A program made the translations under genes and the position numbers. This document shows, piece after piece, positions 1 through 8,747 of a stretch of 25,187 bases of DNA. A model generated the notes under the pieces. The model was given only the letters and a program-made list of their open reading frames with translations. It was not told where the DNA came from and did not search any database. Source of the stretch: JBCCMF01 sp038747545 (GTDB lineage: Bacteria > Bacteroidota > Rhodothermia > Rhodothermales > JBCCMF01); assembly GCA_038747545.1 (NCBI GenBank), contig JBCDJT010000073.1:1-25187 (forward strand). Direction: 5' to 3'. The number at the start of each line of letters is the position of its first letter. Position 1 is the stretch's first letter.

Positions 1-180
1 ATCCAAGCTGATGCAACATCGGTGGTCATTGACATAAACCCAGAATACCTAATCAAAAAAATCTTCGTTTCCCCAAGAGCAGACCAATGGTTCTCTGAAT
101 TAGTCGAGCAGATTGTTAATCGCTACTCTTTACCGATTCCGGTAGTTAAGTCTAATCTATATGATCGCCCTATCTATTAG
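1..180 (+). CDS. C-terminal end of a truncated protein, possibly DUF2971-like
   Basis: Frame 1 is open from the left edge to a TAG at 178-180 and gives 59 residues of a protein whose start lies outside the window. The tail reads as coding sequence: it contains IFVSPRADQWFSELVEQIV followed by an RYSLPIPVVKSNLYDRP ending. The pattern of a VSP turn, a WF pair, an amphipathic helix and a closing KS-L-P segment resembles the C-terminus of DUF2971-type proteins, as recalled from the family rather than searched. The stretch is clearly AT-rich compared with the GC-rich genes that follow, which suggests acquired DNA. It converges on the symporter gene, 50 bases away. Function is unknown; DUF2971 proteins often sit in accessory or defence-rich regions. 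Confidence 0.5.
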   Translation: MQADATSVVIDINPEYLIKKIFVSPRADQWFSELVEQIVNRYSLPIPVVKSNLYDRPIY

Positions 181-230
181 CGATAGACAGGCTAAAGCTA
201 GTTATTTCAAGATCATTGTATCCTGAATCG

Positions 231-1904
231 CTAAATCCAGAAGCTGAAGTAGAGGTAGACGCCCAGCACGAGACCGAGCACGACGACGGTGCCCACGACC
301 TCGGCAGTGCCCCAGCTGGCGCGGTTCTCGGCGCGCTGCTCGTCCGTGACGGAGCCGTAGGTGAGGCCGCGTAGCTGCTCCTCGCTCTGCGCAGGCGTGG
401 CGTAGGAGATGACGATGATCAGGATAATGCTGATGAGGAAGAGCACGCCCGCGAAGTAATAGCCGTTAAAGTCGCCGATGGCAAACAAGACGCCTGAGGT
501 GAGCACGCCGCTCTGCGTCAGCGTCTGCACGGTCAGCTTGAACATGCCAATCACGAAGCCGATGATGAGGCCCCAGAACGCGCCCTGCTCGTTGATGCGC
601 TTGTGGAACAGGCCGAGCAGGAAGACGGCGGTGATGGGCGGCGCCAGGAAGCCCTGCACGTTCTGCAGGTAGTCATACAGGCCCGCGTTGCCCTCCGAGA
701 TCACCTTCATGATCGGAATCCACAGCAGCCCAAAGCCCACGACGACGCCCGTGGCCATGCGGCCCACCTTCACAAGGTGCTTCTGCGACCGTCCGGGGCG
801 GATCTTCTCGTAGATGTCGATGGTGAAGAGCGTGGCGCACGAGTTGAAGAGCGACGCCAGCGAACTCATCAGCGCCGAGAGCAAGCCGCCCACCACCAGG
901 CCGCGCAAGCCCACGGGCAGCAGCTCGGCCACCATCGTTGGGAAGACCATGTCGCCCAGGACGCGGCCCGACTCAGGGTCAGTGGGGATGGCGAGCATGC
1001 CCTTCTGCATCAGCGCAAAGCCGATCATGCCGGGCACGAGGAAGATGAACACGGGCCACACCTTCAGGAAGCCGCCGAAGATGGCGCCGCGCCGCGCGTC
1101 CTTGAGCGACTTCGCCGAGAGCGTCCGCTGCACGATGTATTGATCGGTACACCAGTACCAGATGCCCACTACGGGCGAGGCGATCATGATGCCCAGCCAC
1201 GGGAAGTCGGGATCGGAATTGGGGCGCCAGAGCGAGAAGTTCTGCTCGCTGGCGGCCACGATGGCCTGCAACTCGCCCCATCCGCCCAAGAGCGAGAGGC
1301 CGAAGTAGGTGATGAACACCGAGCCCAGCAGCAGCAACGCCGTCTGCGCCACCTCGGTGTAGACCACGGCCCGCAGTCCGCCGAAGACGGTGTAGACGCC
1401 CGTCAGCGTCACCGTGGTGAAGGCACCCACCCAGAACGCGTTCTCGGGCGACCCAAACGTATCGGGCAGGAGGGCTTGGAAGACGAGGGCGCCGGCGTAG
1501 ACCGTCACCGAGACTTTGGTGAACACGTACGCCACGATCGACACGATGGACAGCACCCAGCGCGTGCGGGCGTTGAAGCGCTTCTCCAAGAACTCGGGCA
1601 TGGTGAAGACGCCCGCGCGGTAGTAGAACGGCACAAACACCCACGCCAGCAGGATCATGATCCACGCGTGCAGCTCGTAGTGCGCCTGCGCCATGCCGTT
1701 GAGCGCGCCCCCGCCCGCCAGGCCCACGATGTGCTCAGACCCGATGTTGGAGGCGAACAGCGAGGCCCCCACGGCGAACCAGCCGATGTCGCGCCCGGCC
1801 AGGAAGTAGTCTTCGGTGTTGTCTTGCTTCTTCGAGGACCACCAGACGATGCCCACGAGCAGGGCAAAGTATCCGGCGATGACCGTCCAGTCGAGTGGCG
1901 TCAT
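231..1904 (-). CDS. SSS-family sodium/solute symporter, SGLT-like sugar transporter
   Basis: This 557-residue inner-membrane protein has the length and order of the sodium:solute symporter family (LeuT fold, about 14 membrane helices). The N-terminal DYFLAGRDIGWF segment (residues 32-43) is a family hallmark. It is followed by SNIGSEHIVGLAGGG in the second helix, with N53 and E57, and then E77, at places where SGLT-type members carry substrate- and ion-contacting residues. A central WYWCTDQYIVQRTL motif is typical of the SGLT branch that carries glucose, galactose or similar sugars with sodium. The extreme C-terminus is a further helix, as in vSGLT-like proteins. The exact sugar cannot be read from sequence. 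The galactanase at 6.7 kb makes galactose a reasonable guess. The ATG at 1904 fits the family N-terminus; no clear Shine-Dalgarno precedes it. Confidence 0.88.
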   Translation of the reverse strand: MTPLDWTVIAGYFALLVGIVWWSSKKQDNTEDYFLAGRDIGWFAVGASLFASNIGSEHIVGLAGGGALNGMAQAHYELHAWIMILLAWVFVPFYYRAGVFTMPEFLEKRFNARTRWVLSIVSIVAYVFTKVSVTVYAGALVFQALLPDTFGSPENAFWVGAFTTVTLTGVYTVFGGLRAVVYTEVAQTALLLLGSVFITYFGLSLLGGWGELQAIVAASEQNFSLWRPNSDPDFPWLGIMIASPVVGIWYWCTDQYIVQRTLSAKSLKDARRGAIFGGFLKVWPVFIFLVPGMIGFALMQKGMLAIPTDPESGRVLGDMVFPTMVAELLPVGLRGLVVGGLLSALMSSLASLFNSCATLFTIDIYEKIRPGRSQKHLVKVGRMATGVVVGFGLLWIPIMKVISEGNAGLYDYLQNVQGFLAPPITAVFLLGLFHKRINEQGAFWGLIIGFVIGMFKLTVQTLTQSGVLTSGVLFAIGDFNGYYFAGVLFLISIILIIVISYATPAQSEEQLRGLTYGSVTDEQRAENRASWGTAEVVGTVVVLGLVLGVYLYFSFWI

Positions 1905-2031
1905 GGGTTTGGCGATGTGCGATGGAGAGCCCGCCGAAACTACAGGTTCTGCACCGGACTTGGAAGGCGCCCCCTGAAAAACCCTGCCTGTGCCGCGCGG
2001 CGCGTGAAGCGACCGGATCGCGCAAACGACA

Positions 2032-2062
2032 CAGGCCCAACCGAAGGAGTCGGCTGGGCCTG
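2032..2062 (-). terminator. Probable hairpin terminator after the DUF1508 gene
   Basis: An inverted repeat with 13-base arms (2032-2044 and 2050-2062) and a 5-base loop lies 25 bases past the stop of the DUF1508 gene. Read on the minus strand the single mismatch becomes a G-U pair, so the stem is continuous in that transcript. Only a weak T-rich stretch follows, so termination may be inefficient or may depend on other factors. Confidence 0.6.
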
Positions 2063-2086
2063 CACAAAGAGAGCTGAGAGGCGCGC

Positions 2087-2272
2087 TTATTCGGCAGCCG
2101 CTTCGGTGATCTCAGCACCTGGGACGTTCTTCTTCAGCGACTCAATCGACTTCTTTGCGCCCGACTTCGAGGCATAGCCTTGGCTGGAGAACATCGTTTC
2201 GCCGTTGGGGGCAATGAAGCGGAAGCGCGACTTGCCGGCCTTGTCTTTGTAGAGTTCGAACTTGTAGGGCAT
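2087..2272 (-). CDS. DUF1508 (YegP-like) small protein
   Basis: A 61-residue protein matching one copy of the DUF1508/YegP fold. It shows FELYKDKAGKSRFRFIAPNG, then a SQGYASKSGAKKSIESLKKN segment, which is the family's characteristic GY-SK-GA-IESV/L-KN pattern. E. coli YegP has two such repeats; single-repeat versions are common. The biochemical role is not established. I chose the ATG at 2272 because the family motif begins immediately after it; a longer frame from 2311 adds 13 residues (RSIHPRRI type) with no family resemblance. A hairpin follows the gene. It lies 118 bases after the sulfurtransferase on the same strand and probably has its own promoter. Confidence 0.85.
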   Translation of the reverse strand: MPYKFELYKDKAGKSRFRFIAPNGETMFSSQGYASKSGAKKSIESLKKNVPGAEITEAAAE

Positions 2273-2390
2273 GGGTATACGTCTAGGATGTATGGAACGG
2301 AGGTACGGCACCTAGGCACCGCGCCGACAAGGTCGAACATTTCGCACGTTGCGCAAAGCCTAGGGTGTTACGCAGCCGTGAAGTCGGCCC

Positions 2391-3239
2391 TTAAGACGCT
2401 GTATTCGACGCCACAGGGTTGGCTGGGTCAGTGATCCATTCACTCCACGAGCCCGCGTACAGCCGGGGCATCGGCAGGCCCGCGCGCACCATGGCGAGGG
2501 CGTTGTGCGCTGCCGTCACGCCCGAGCCGCAGTAGCAGACAACCTCGGGCGCAGCGTCAACGTCGGCGAAGCGGCGCTGCAGGACCTCCGGCGGTTGGAA
2601 GGTGCCGTCGGCGTTGAGGTTGTCTTTGAAGAAGCGATTTACGGCGCCCGGGATGTGGCCTCCCACCGGGTCGAGCGGTTCCTCCAGACCTGCGTAGCGC
2701 TGGGGTGCGCGGGCGTCCACGAGGCACCACGCTGGATCATTGAGGCGGCGCTGCACCTCGTCCATCGTAGCCAGCATGTGGGGCTGCTCACGAGGGGTGA
2801 ACGTGCGTGGTGGTGGCGATGGGGCGAGGTCGGTGGTGGGGAGGCCCTCGGCTACCCAGCGTGGCCATCCGCCGTCGAGCACGGCCACGGCTTCGTGACC
2901 GAGCCAGCGCAGCATCCACCAGAGGCGGCTGGCAATAGCGCCACCAAGGTCGTCGTACGCAATCACACGTACGTGGTCTGTAATGCTCCAACGTCCGAGA
3001 GTATGCGCCAGCGCATCCACATCAGGGAGCGGATGCCGTGAGGTCTCGCCGTTGATGATTGGTCCCGAGAGGTCGCGGTCGAGGTCGGCATAGACGGCGC
3101 CGGGGATGTGACCTTCGGCGTGCGCGCGGCGCCCAAAGGCGGTGTCCGTCAGCCTGAACCGGGCATCGACGAAGACCACGTCGGGTGAGCCGACCAGCAT
3201 CGCGGCGTCGGCAGGGCTGATGAGGGGCGTAGTGAACAT
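2391..3239 (-). CDS. Thiosulfate/3-mercaptopyruvate sulfurtransferase (tandem rhodanese)
   Basis: The 282-residue protein has two rhodanese domains, as in SseA and related sulfurtransferases. The inactive N-terminal domain starts ISPADAAMLVGSPDVVFVDA. The catalytic C-terminal domain has the active-site loop CYCGSGVTA, with the sulfur-accepting cysteine at about residue 237. The CGSGVTA loop is characteristic of the TST/MST group, which moves a sulfane sulfur from thiosulfate or 3-mercaptopyruvate to an acceptor; thiosulfate versus mercaptopyruvate preference cannot be decided here. There is no signal peptide, so a cytoplasmic location is expected. Start choice: ATG at 3239 gives a family-like N-terminus, while the ATG at 3254 adds five residues and cannot be excluded. 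The gene begins 45 bases after the histidine kinase stop and may be read through from it. Confidence 0.9.
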   Translation of the reverse strand: MFTTPLISPADAAMLVGSPDVVFVDARFRLTDTAFGRRAHAEGHIPGAVYADLDRDLSGPIINGETSRHPLPDVDALAHTLGRWSITDHVRVIAYDDLGGAIASRLWWMLRWLGHEAVAVLDGGWPRWVAEGLPTTDLAPSPPPRTFTPREQPHMLATMDEVQRRLNDPAWCLVDARAPQRYAGLEEPLDPVGGHIPGAVNRFFKDNLNADGTFQPPEVLQRRFADVDAAPEVVCYCGSGVTAAHNALAMVRAGLPMPRLYAGSWSEWITDPANPVASNTAS

Positions 3240-3284
3240 GGCCGATCTCGGCAACCGTGGAGGGCAGTGGTCCTCACGACCGAG

Positions 3285-6200
3285 CTAGGCAAGCGTTCCA
3301 GCGTTCCAGTCTGCTTCTGGCCGTGGTTGCTCCAGGATGACGGCGGGGGGGAGTTGGATCCAGAACGTGGCACCTTTGCCCAGCGTGCTCTCCACGCCTA
3401 CGGTGCCGCCATGTGCCTCTACCAGCTCCTTCACAATGAACAAGCCCAGCCCCGTAGAGTGCTCACCGTCCGTTGGGGTGGCGCTGAGGCGCTGGAGCTT
3501 GCCAAACACCTTGCGCTTGTCGTCCTCGGTGAGCCCAGGCCCCTGATCGTGGACTTGAATCAAGATGCCGCGCTCTGTAGCCTCGCCCAGGGTAACCCGG
3601 ATGAGGCTGCCCTCTGGGCTGTACTTGATGGCGTTTGAAAGCAGGTTGTCCACGGCCCGTTGCAGGGCGCCAGTGTCCGCAAGGATATGAGGGTGGGCGG
3701 CAGCTTCAACCTGGATGCGCATACGCTTGGCTGTGGCCTGCCGCTTGTTCCAACGTACCACGTTGCGCAAGAGGGGCTCAAGCGCCGTCGGCTGCTTGTG
3801 GAGCGTGAGCCTGGCATCGCCCTCCGTGTCAGCATCCTGCCGGTAGCGGTCGAGCATGTCGCGGATGATGGTGAGGGTGCGCTTGGCCTCGTCGCGAATC
3901 AGCTCGACCTGCTCGATGCACTCCTCGGCAGGGAAGTCGTGGAAGTCATCGGCAAGCATTTCGGCGAGGGCGTGGATGCCCCCGAGAGGATTCTTGAGGT
4001 CGTGCGCGGTGATGCCCAGAATCTGCTTGTTCTGCTCCAGGCTGTCGCGCAGCTCCACGGTACGCAGCTCCAGCGTCTCGTTCAGCTCCCGCAGGTGGAT
4101 GTTGCGCTGCTCCAACTCTTCTGTGCGTGCCGCCACTTGGCGTTCCAGCACCCGCCGCTCGGCCTCCAGGCGTCGGGTACGCTGCTTGTTGTAGCCGCTG
4201 GCGATGCCCACCACGACGCCTGCAAAGAGCGTGCTCCAGATGAGGTAGGCCCACCACGTCTGGTACCACGGGGGCAGTACCTGGAAGGCGAGCGTGTCCA
4301 CGATGCTCAGGCGGCCATCGGCTAGGCGAGCTTGCACGTGGAATGTGTATGTGCCCGCTGCGAGGTTCGTGTAGTCTTTCTGTGTTTCTTCGGTCCACGC
4401 CGACCATTTGCCTACGCCTCCATCAAGACGAACGCGGTACTGCACAGTGCCCACGTCTGCTGTGAGGGGAGCTGCATACGTAAAGCGGAGGCCGTTCAAC
4501 GTGTGGGGTAACTGTGGGGCGGTCCACCCGGCGGGTTCGTGCCCACCATAGAGGAGCGAGTCGCCCTGTAGAGTGCGTGCTTGGCGGATGGACACAGGAA
4601 AGGTGTCGGTGCCTGCCAGCTGCCGGTCTTGATGTATGGCATACCGCATGAGCGCGGCGTCCGTGCCCACCCAGACGGGGGCTCCGCCATAGAGGCCTTG
4701 GGGGTCCTGGGCCTGCAGCGCCGGGATGTGTGATGGCCAGAGGCGCGACGCCGTGCCTCCCGTGTCATACTCCCACACGGTCATGCTGGAGTCGGAGAAC
4801 ACCCAGTGGCGCCCTGCGCTATCCTCATGCACCCACCGGGTCTGGCGCGGCACCTCCAGCGCAGAAAACGCCATGCTGGGCACCAGTTGGTACGTCCCGT
4901 CGCCCTGTAGCGAAGTCTCCAGGACGCCCTGCGTCGACATCACAAGCAAGCGGTCCTCCTGCCACCGGATGTCGGCGATCAGCTGCGGTAAGCCGTCTTG
5001 TTCGGTGATCTGCCATACGATGCGGGCACTGGTGTCCGTGACCGCTATCCGAGCCAGCCCATCAAGCTTTGAGTATACCCAACTGTGCTGATCGTTAGGC
5101 GGCGGCTCCTCAGCAAACAGGAAGGCCTGGCGGATGCCTTCCACCACCGATACAGAGGCGAGCGAGTCTGCGGTGAGGCGGTGGGTCTGGACGGAAACCT
5201 CTGTAGCGACGTAGACCCTCGCGCTATCCACGGCGGAGGCTTCTAGCATGAAGACTGCGCCATCCTCAGGCGCTCTGAGCTTGGCTATCCGTTTGGCCTG
5301 TCCATCCACAAGCTCATAGATGGTATCGCTACACGCGGTCAGCAGCCTGGCGCCGCGTTCTACAAAGGGGGTACAGTTGACGTACGCGCCTGAATCTGTG
5401 CTGGGGACCTCCACAAAACGCACCCGCTCCCCTTCCCGTGCCATCTTGCGCAGGCCCAGCATGGTGGAAGCATACACCGTGCCCTGATGCGTAACCACAT
5501 CGCTGACCGTGCTGGGGATGCCCTCGGATTTGCCAAAGGCGGTGATCGGCGTGTTGACGCGCGCCCGCGCCAGGCCTGTGTAGAGCCCCAGCCACAGTAC
5601 ACCGTCACGATCTTCGAAGAGGTACATGACTTCTGTGTTGTCCAGGCCGTCGGCTTCGGTGAGCCAGCGCAGCAGCGTGCCGTCGGGATGCAGAAGGGCT
5701 ACCCCGTCTCCGTCAAACCCGAGAGCCACGGCGCCGCTTTGGAGGGTGAGGCCCGCATACGGGCGCTTCCCGCTGAAGGCTGCGACCATGTCTGATGCCC
5801 ACGGCGCGCACGCCGTTCTCAGCGGGACGTCGAACGCGCAGCGCTCCATGACGCCCTCGGTCGTCATGGTGATGAAATGCCCAGGCCCGCCGTCAAGCAC
5901 TGCAAAGCCGCCATTATCAGGTCCAGTCAGGCGCCGCCACGCAGAGGCGGCTTGGCCAGGAGCCACTTCTACAATCCCCGATCGCGTGGCACCCAGAAGG
6001 CGGTCTTGTATGACAGCGAGTGTAGAAACCTCGTGTTCAGGGGTTCCATACTCGGTGACTGCAATGCGGTCTCCATCCCAGTGCATCAGCTGGGTCGTGG
6101 TCTGGAACGTGATGATCCCGTCATGCGCTACAGTGGCCCACACATCGGTGAACGTTCGAGACGAGTCGGGGACGTGATCGAGGAGCGAGTGGAAGACGAG

Positions 6201-6575
6201 GCGCCCTTGGGTATCGGGCGCGAGGTAGCCAAGGTCTCCCTGGGCGCCTAGATAGATCCGGCCGTCTGGTGCCGCAGCTACCGACCGGACCATCATGCCG
6301 ATATCGATGCTCGTCCAGCGTACCCCGTCGTACAGGACAAGGCCCTGATCGGTGGCTACGTAGATCAGCCCCTGTCCGTCTTGGGTTATGCTCCAGGCGG
6401 ATTGCCCCAGGGGCCAGTCGCGGGGGGAGAAGTAGGTGACGGGGAGCTTGCCTGCTTCGGGCAGATCAAAGATGGGGGCCCTGAGCGTATCGCGCGTCTG
6501 TGCCTGTGCGCCCAACAGCGTACAGCACGACACAAGCAATGCCGCAACGATATGACGCGCCAAAGAAACAGCCAT
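3285..6575 (-). CDS. Periplasmic-propeller sensor histidine kinase (Reg_prop, Y_Y_Y, HisKA, HATPase)
   Basis: This 1096-residue protein starts with a signal peptide (MAVSLARHIV to about residue 26). Roughly residues 45-690 form a long periplasmic part with repeated beta-propeller blades of the two-component-regulator type, including GVLWLGLYTGLAR and RDGVLWLG-like motifs. A Y_Y_Y-type immunoglobulin-like domain follows (about 690-765), then one membrane helix (about 773-793) and a coiled coil (795-850). The kinase core has the H-box HDLKNPLGG with phospho-acceptor H858, an N-box NLLSNAIKYSP, a DQGPGL G1 box and a GLGLFIVKELVEAHGG G2 box. It ends after the ATPase domain: unlike hybrid two-component systems of Bacteroides it has no receiver and no AraC domain. 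Such propellers usually sense oligosaccharides. It is divergent from the GH53 galactanase. Its partner may be the LytTR regulator at 8.7 kb. Confidence 0.92.
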   Translation of the reverse strand: MAVSLARHIVAALLVSCCTLLGAQAQTRDTLRAPIFDLPEAGKLPVTYFSPRDWPLGQSAWSITQDGQGLIYVATDQGLVLYDGVRWTSIDIGMMVRSVAAAPDGRIYLGAQGDLGYLAPDTQGRLVFHSLLDHVPDSSRTFTDVWATVAHDGIITFQTTTQLMHWDGDRIAVTEYGTPEHEVSTLAVIQDRLLGATRSGIVEVAPGQAASAWRRLTGPDNGGFAVLDGGPGHFITMTTEGVMERCAFDVPLRTACAPWASDMVAAFSGKRPYAGLTLQSGAVALGFDGDGVALLHPDGTLLRWLTEADGLDNTEVMYLFEDRDGVLWLGLYTGLARARVNTPITAFGKSEGIPSTVSDVVTHQGTVYASTMLGLRKMAREGERVRFVEVPSTDSGAYVNCTPFVERGARLLTACSDTIYELVDGQAKRIAKLRAPEDGAVFMLEASAVDSARVYVATEVSVQTHRLTADSLASVSVVEGIRQAFLFAEEPPPNDQHSWVYSKLDGLARIAVTDTSARIVWQITEQDGLPQLIADIRWQEDRLLVMSTQGVLETSLQGDGTYQLVPSMAFSALEVPRQTRWVHEDSAGRHWVFSDSSMTVWEYDTGGTASRLWPSHIPALQAQDPQGLYGGAPVWVGTDAALMRYAIHQDRQLAGTDTFPVSIRQARTLQGDSLLYGGHEPAGWTAPQLPHTLNGLRFTYAAPLTADVGTVQYRVRLDGGVGKWSAWTEETQKDYTNLAAGTYTFHVQARLADGRLSIVDTLAFQVLPPWYQTWWAYLIWSTLFAGVVVGIASGYNKQRTRRLEAERRVLERQVAARTEELEQRNIHLRELNETLELRTVELRDSLEQNKQILGITAHDLKNPLGGIHALAEMLADDFHDFPAEECIEQVELIRDEAKRTLTIIRDMLDRYRQDADTEGDARLTLHKQPTALEPLLRNVVRWNKRQATAKRMRIQVEAAAHPHILADTGALQRAVDNLLSNAIKYSPEGSLIRVTLGEATERGILIQVHDQGPGLTEDDKRKVFGKLQRLSATPTDGEHSTGLGLFIVKELVEAHGGTVGVESTLGKGATFWIQLPPAVILEQPRPEADWNAGTLA

Positions 6576-6725
6576 AACTACGAGTAGGGCAACAGGATAT
6601 GCACACGGGCCGCTTTGAGTATCGACTGCGGCAAGCTTGTGGTTAAGTATACGGCATGGTCGTCATCTAGCCAGGGTTGCAGCATGCACCACGGCACCCA
6701 GCCTGTCGGGTAACGTATATGCACC
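6576..6725. promoter_or_regulatory. Divergent intergenic region between sensor kinase and galactanase
   Basis: These 150 bases separate two divergent genes and must hold the promoters of both. I see several AT-rich hexamers (around 6644-6652 and 6714-6720) but no pair matching either the sigma70 or the Bacteroidota -33/-7 consensus well enough to assign. No clear palindromic operator was found. Confidence 0.4.
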
Positions 6726-8135
6726 ATGCTACTGTTCACGCCACGTACCACAAAGCGCTGGAGCTGCTCCCTGCTGATATGGGCGATGGCAATGGTGCCG
6801 ATGGCTCAGGCCCAGCCCAATGCACCGTGGCCGACGGCGTGCGCTGATCTCTCCGTGCTGGACGAACTGCAGCAAGCAGGCGCCCTGTACCGAGGAGCCC
6901 AAGGCGTTGCCGATCCGCTGAGGCTGCTCCGCGAGCAAGGGCTCAACATGGTGCGCCTCCGCTTGTGGCATACGCCAGCCGCCGGGCAAGACGGACTGAG
7001 AGAGGTGCTCGCGATGGCCGAACGCGTCGATGCCCAAGGCCTTGACCTGATGCTCACCATCCACTACTCCGACACGTGGGCCGACCCTTCGCAGCAAGCC
7101 AAGCCCGCCCTGTGGCAAGGCCAGCCGTTCTCGGCACTGCGCGACAGCGTCCGCAGCTACACCGAGCGGACGGTAAGGGCGTTGGTAGACCAGGGCACCT
7201 CGCCTGCACTCATCCAGATTGGCAATGAGATCACGGGTGGCATGCTTTGGCCCGAGGGGCGCGTGGGCGGTGCCTACGACACGCCCGCCCAATGGCGCCA
7301 ACTCGCCGACCTGCTCCAGGCAGGCATCGACGGCGTGCGTGCTGCCGACGATCAGGTGGCGACCATGCTACACGTAGACAATGGCGGCAGCGCAGAAACC
7401 GTCCGCTGGTTCTTCGACAACATCCGCAACGCGGGCGTGGACTTCGATGTGATCGGCCTCTCCTACTACCCGTGGTGGCACGGCACCCTCGCCGACTTAG
7501 CCGACACGCTAGCTACCGCTGCCGAACGCTACCAACGGCCTGTGATGGTGGTAGAGACGGCTTATCCGTGGACGCTCGACTGGTTCGACACCACACACAA
7601 CATTGTGGGGCTGCCTGAACAACTCCTAGCCGGGTTTCCCGCGTCGCCAGAAGGGCAGGCGGCGTTCATTGCCGCTGTGCGGCAGGCCGTTGCTGACGTT
7701 AAGGACGGACTAGGCCAAGGAATCTGCTATTGGGCACCCGAGCACCTTGCTACCACGAGTGTGGGGTCGCCGTGGGAGAACTTGGCGCTGTTCGACGATA
7801 CGGGCATGCTGCTTCCTGGTGCCGCCGCGCTGGGAGGGCGACCCTCAACCGTTGCGGTCGGTGTCCCAGCCGCTGCGTCGGCAGCCGTGACGGTGCATCC
7901 CAACCCTGTGGCTTCTCAACTCACTATGCGCCTCACGACAGCAGCGCCCGTGTGTCCCGAAGTGACCGTCTATACTGCGCTAGGCCAGATCCAGGCTCAG
8001 ACGTCCTTGGCGTGCGGGGTGGGCGAGCGGCAGGCCGTGATGGACACATCAACGTGGCCTCCGGGCGTGTACCTGTACACGGTCGTCGCCAGCGATGCGG
8101 TGCGGCACCGAGGCATGTTCACCGTCATGCGCTGA
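6726..8135 (+). CDS. Secreted GH53 endo-beta-1,4-galactanase with T9SS-type sorting tail
   Basis: A 469-residue glycoside hydrolase of family 53, which cleaves beta-1,4-galactan in pectic arabinogalactan I. Residues 1-29 form a signal peptide ending AQA. The catalytic (beta/alpha)8 barrel spans about 38-370. The acid/base glutamate sits in QIGNEITGGMLWPEG (E168) and the nucleophile in VMVVETAYPWT (E277). GLSYYPWWHGT and CYWAPEHL are further family signatures. Residues about 385-469 are a separate beta-rich domain with a VHPNPV start and a GVYLYTVV ending, the pattern of Por/type IX secretion C-terminal signals, so export and surface attachment or release are expected. It is divergent from the propeller kinase and ends one base before the converging isomerase gene. 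The ATG at 6726 is set by the signal peptide. Confidence 0.92.
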   Translation: MLLFTPRTTKRWSCSLLIWAMAMVPMAQAQPNAPWPTACADLSVLDELQQAGALYRGAQGVADPLRLLREQGLNMVRLRLWHTPAAGQDGLREVLAMAERVDAQGLDLMLTIHYSDTWADPSQQAKPALWQGQPFSALRDSVRSYTERTVRALVDQGTSPALIQIGNEITGGMLWPEGRVGGAYDTPAQWRQLADLLQAGIDGVRAADDQVATMLHVDNGGSAETVRWFFDNIRNAGVDFDVIGLSYYPWWHGTLADLADTLATAAERYQRPVMVVETAYPWTLDWFDTTHNIVGLPEQLLAGFPASPEGQAAFIAAVRQAVADVKDGLGQGICYWAPEHLATTSVGSPWENLALFDDTGMLLPGAAALGGRPSTVAVGVPAAASAAVTVHPNPVASQLTMRLTTAAPVCPEVTVYTALGQIQAQTSLACGVGERQAVMDTSTWPPGVYLYTVVASDAVRHRGMFTVMR

Positions 8136-8136
8136 A

Positions 8137-8682
8137 TCAGTCCACGATCTGGGTGACGCGCTGCACATCGGGATCGGTGAAGCCGTCGAGCACGTCGCGG
8201 GCGATGGTGGAGAAGCTGTAGAAGACGGCTCCTTCTGGCCCGCCCTTGAACCAGTGTTTGGTGCCCGGCGCCAGCGTGATCTGGTCCGTGGGCTGCATGA
8301 CGAGCTCACGGTAGCAGGTGTACGCGTGTCCCTTGCCAGCAGGAATGGTAGACGGGGGGGGCTCGGTGCCGTCGCCGGGGATGTAGAACAGCAGCGTGCC
8401 CGAGATCACCCGGACGGTTTCCTCTTTGCCCGGATCATCGCCTACGGGCGGGTGCCAGTGCTCGGGCTCGGTCTGATCGGGAAACATCGCCAGCACCTTC
8501 ACGCTGATGCGCTCGGTCTGCACGAGGGTCAGGATCTGCGCGCCCTCGGTCTCCAGGTGGTTCAGGCCAAAGTCGGCCACCTCAATGCGCTCGGCCTCGG
8601 CGTCAGTCATAGCGAGACCGCTGGCACGGATCATCTGGGCAGCGCGGCGTTGGGCGGCGGTGTACTGGGCACGAGTGAGCAT
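8137..8682 (-). CDS. D-lyxose isomerase-like cupin (D-lyxose ketol-isomerase family)
   Basis: The 181-residue protein is a single-domain cupin resembling D-lyxose isomerases (EC 5.3.1.15), which interconvert D-lyxose and D-xylulose and often D-mannose and D-fructose. The metal-binding set is visible: H75 and H77 in PEHWHPP, E88 in GKEETVRV and H143 in PGTKHWFKGG. The order and spacing, and the closing FSTIARDVLDGFTDP segment, match that family well. It is cytoplasmic, with no signal peptide. Its stop lies one base from the stop of the galactanase on the other strand, so the two genes are tail to tail. It follows the LytTR regulator on the same strand after 65 bases that contain nested inverted repeats. 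The physiological substrate is not certain; a sugar-interconversion role beside a galactanase and sensor is plausible. Confidence 0.85.
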   Translation of the reverse strand: MLTRAQYTAAQRRAAQMIRASGLAMTDAEAERIEVADFGLNHLETEGAQILTLVQTERISVKVLAMFPDQTEPEHWHPPVGDDPGKEETVRVISGTLLFYIPGDGTEPPPSTIPAGKGHAYTCYRELVMQPTDQITLAPGTKHWFKGGPEGAVFYSFSTIARDVLDGFTDPDVQRVTQIVD

Positions 8683-8686
8683 GGGG

Positions 8687-8744
8687 CAAGAGCTTGAGGC
8701 GGAGGAACATGAGCCTCAAGTGTACAAAGAACGCGGCGCTCTTG
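8687..8744. repeat. Nested inverted repeats upstream of the isomerase gene
   Basis: Inside the 65-base gap between the LytTR gene and the isomerase gene are two nested perfect inverted repeats: CTTGAGGC/GCCTCAAG (8693-8700 and 8713-8720, 12-base loop) and CAAGAGC/GCTCTTG (8687-8693 and 8738-8744). In the minus-strand transcript they would fold just before the isomerase start. No U-run follows, so this may be an mRNA structure or operator rather than a terminator. Confidence 0.4.
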
Positions 8745-8747
8745 TTG

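Noticed and set aside
215..226. ATTGTATCCTGA shared between 215-226 and 13921-13932
   Set aside because: A single 12-base match in two unrelated AT-rich intergenic spots with no extension; it could be chance.
603..2177. Long plus-strand open frame opposite the symporter gene
   Set aside because: Its composition is Arg/His/Asp-rich with no domain, as expected from the antisense of a GC-rich gene; the symporter on the other strand is clear.
2309..2367. CCTAGGC and GCCTAGG inverted repeat upstream of the DUF1508 gene
   Set aside because: Short arms about 40 bases apart, with no relation to a recognisable promoter; treated as chance.
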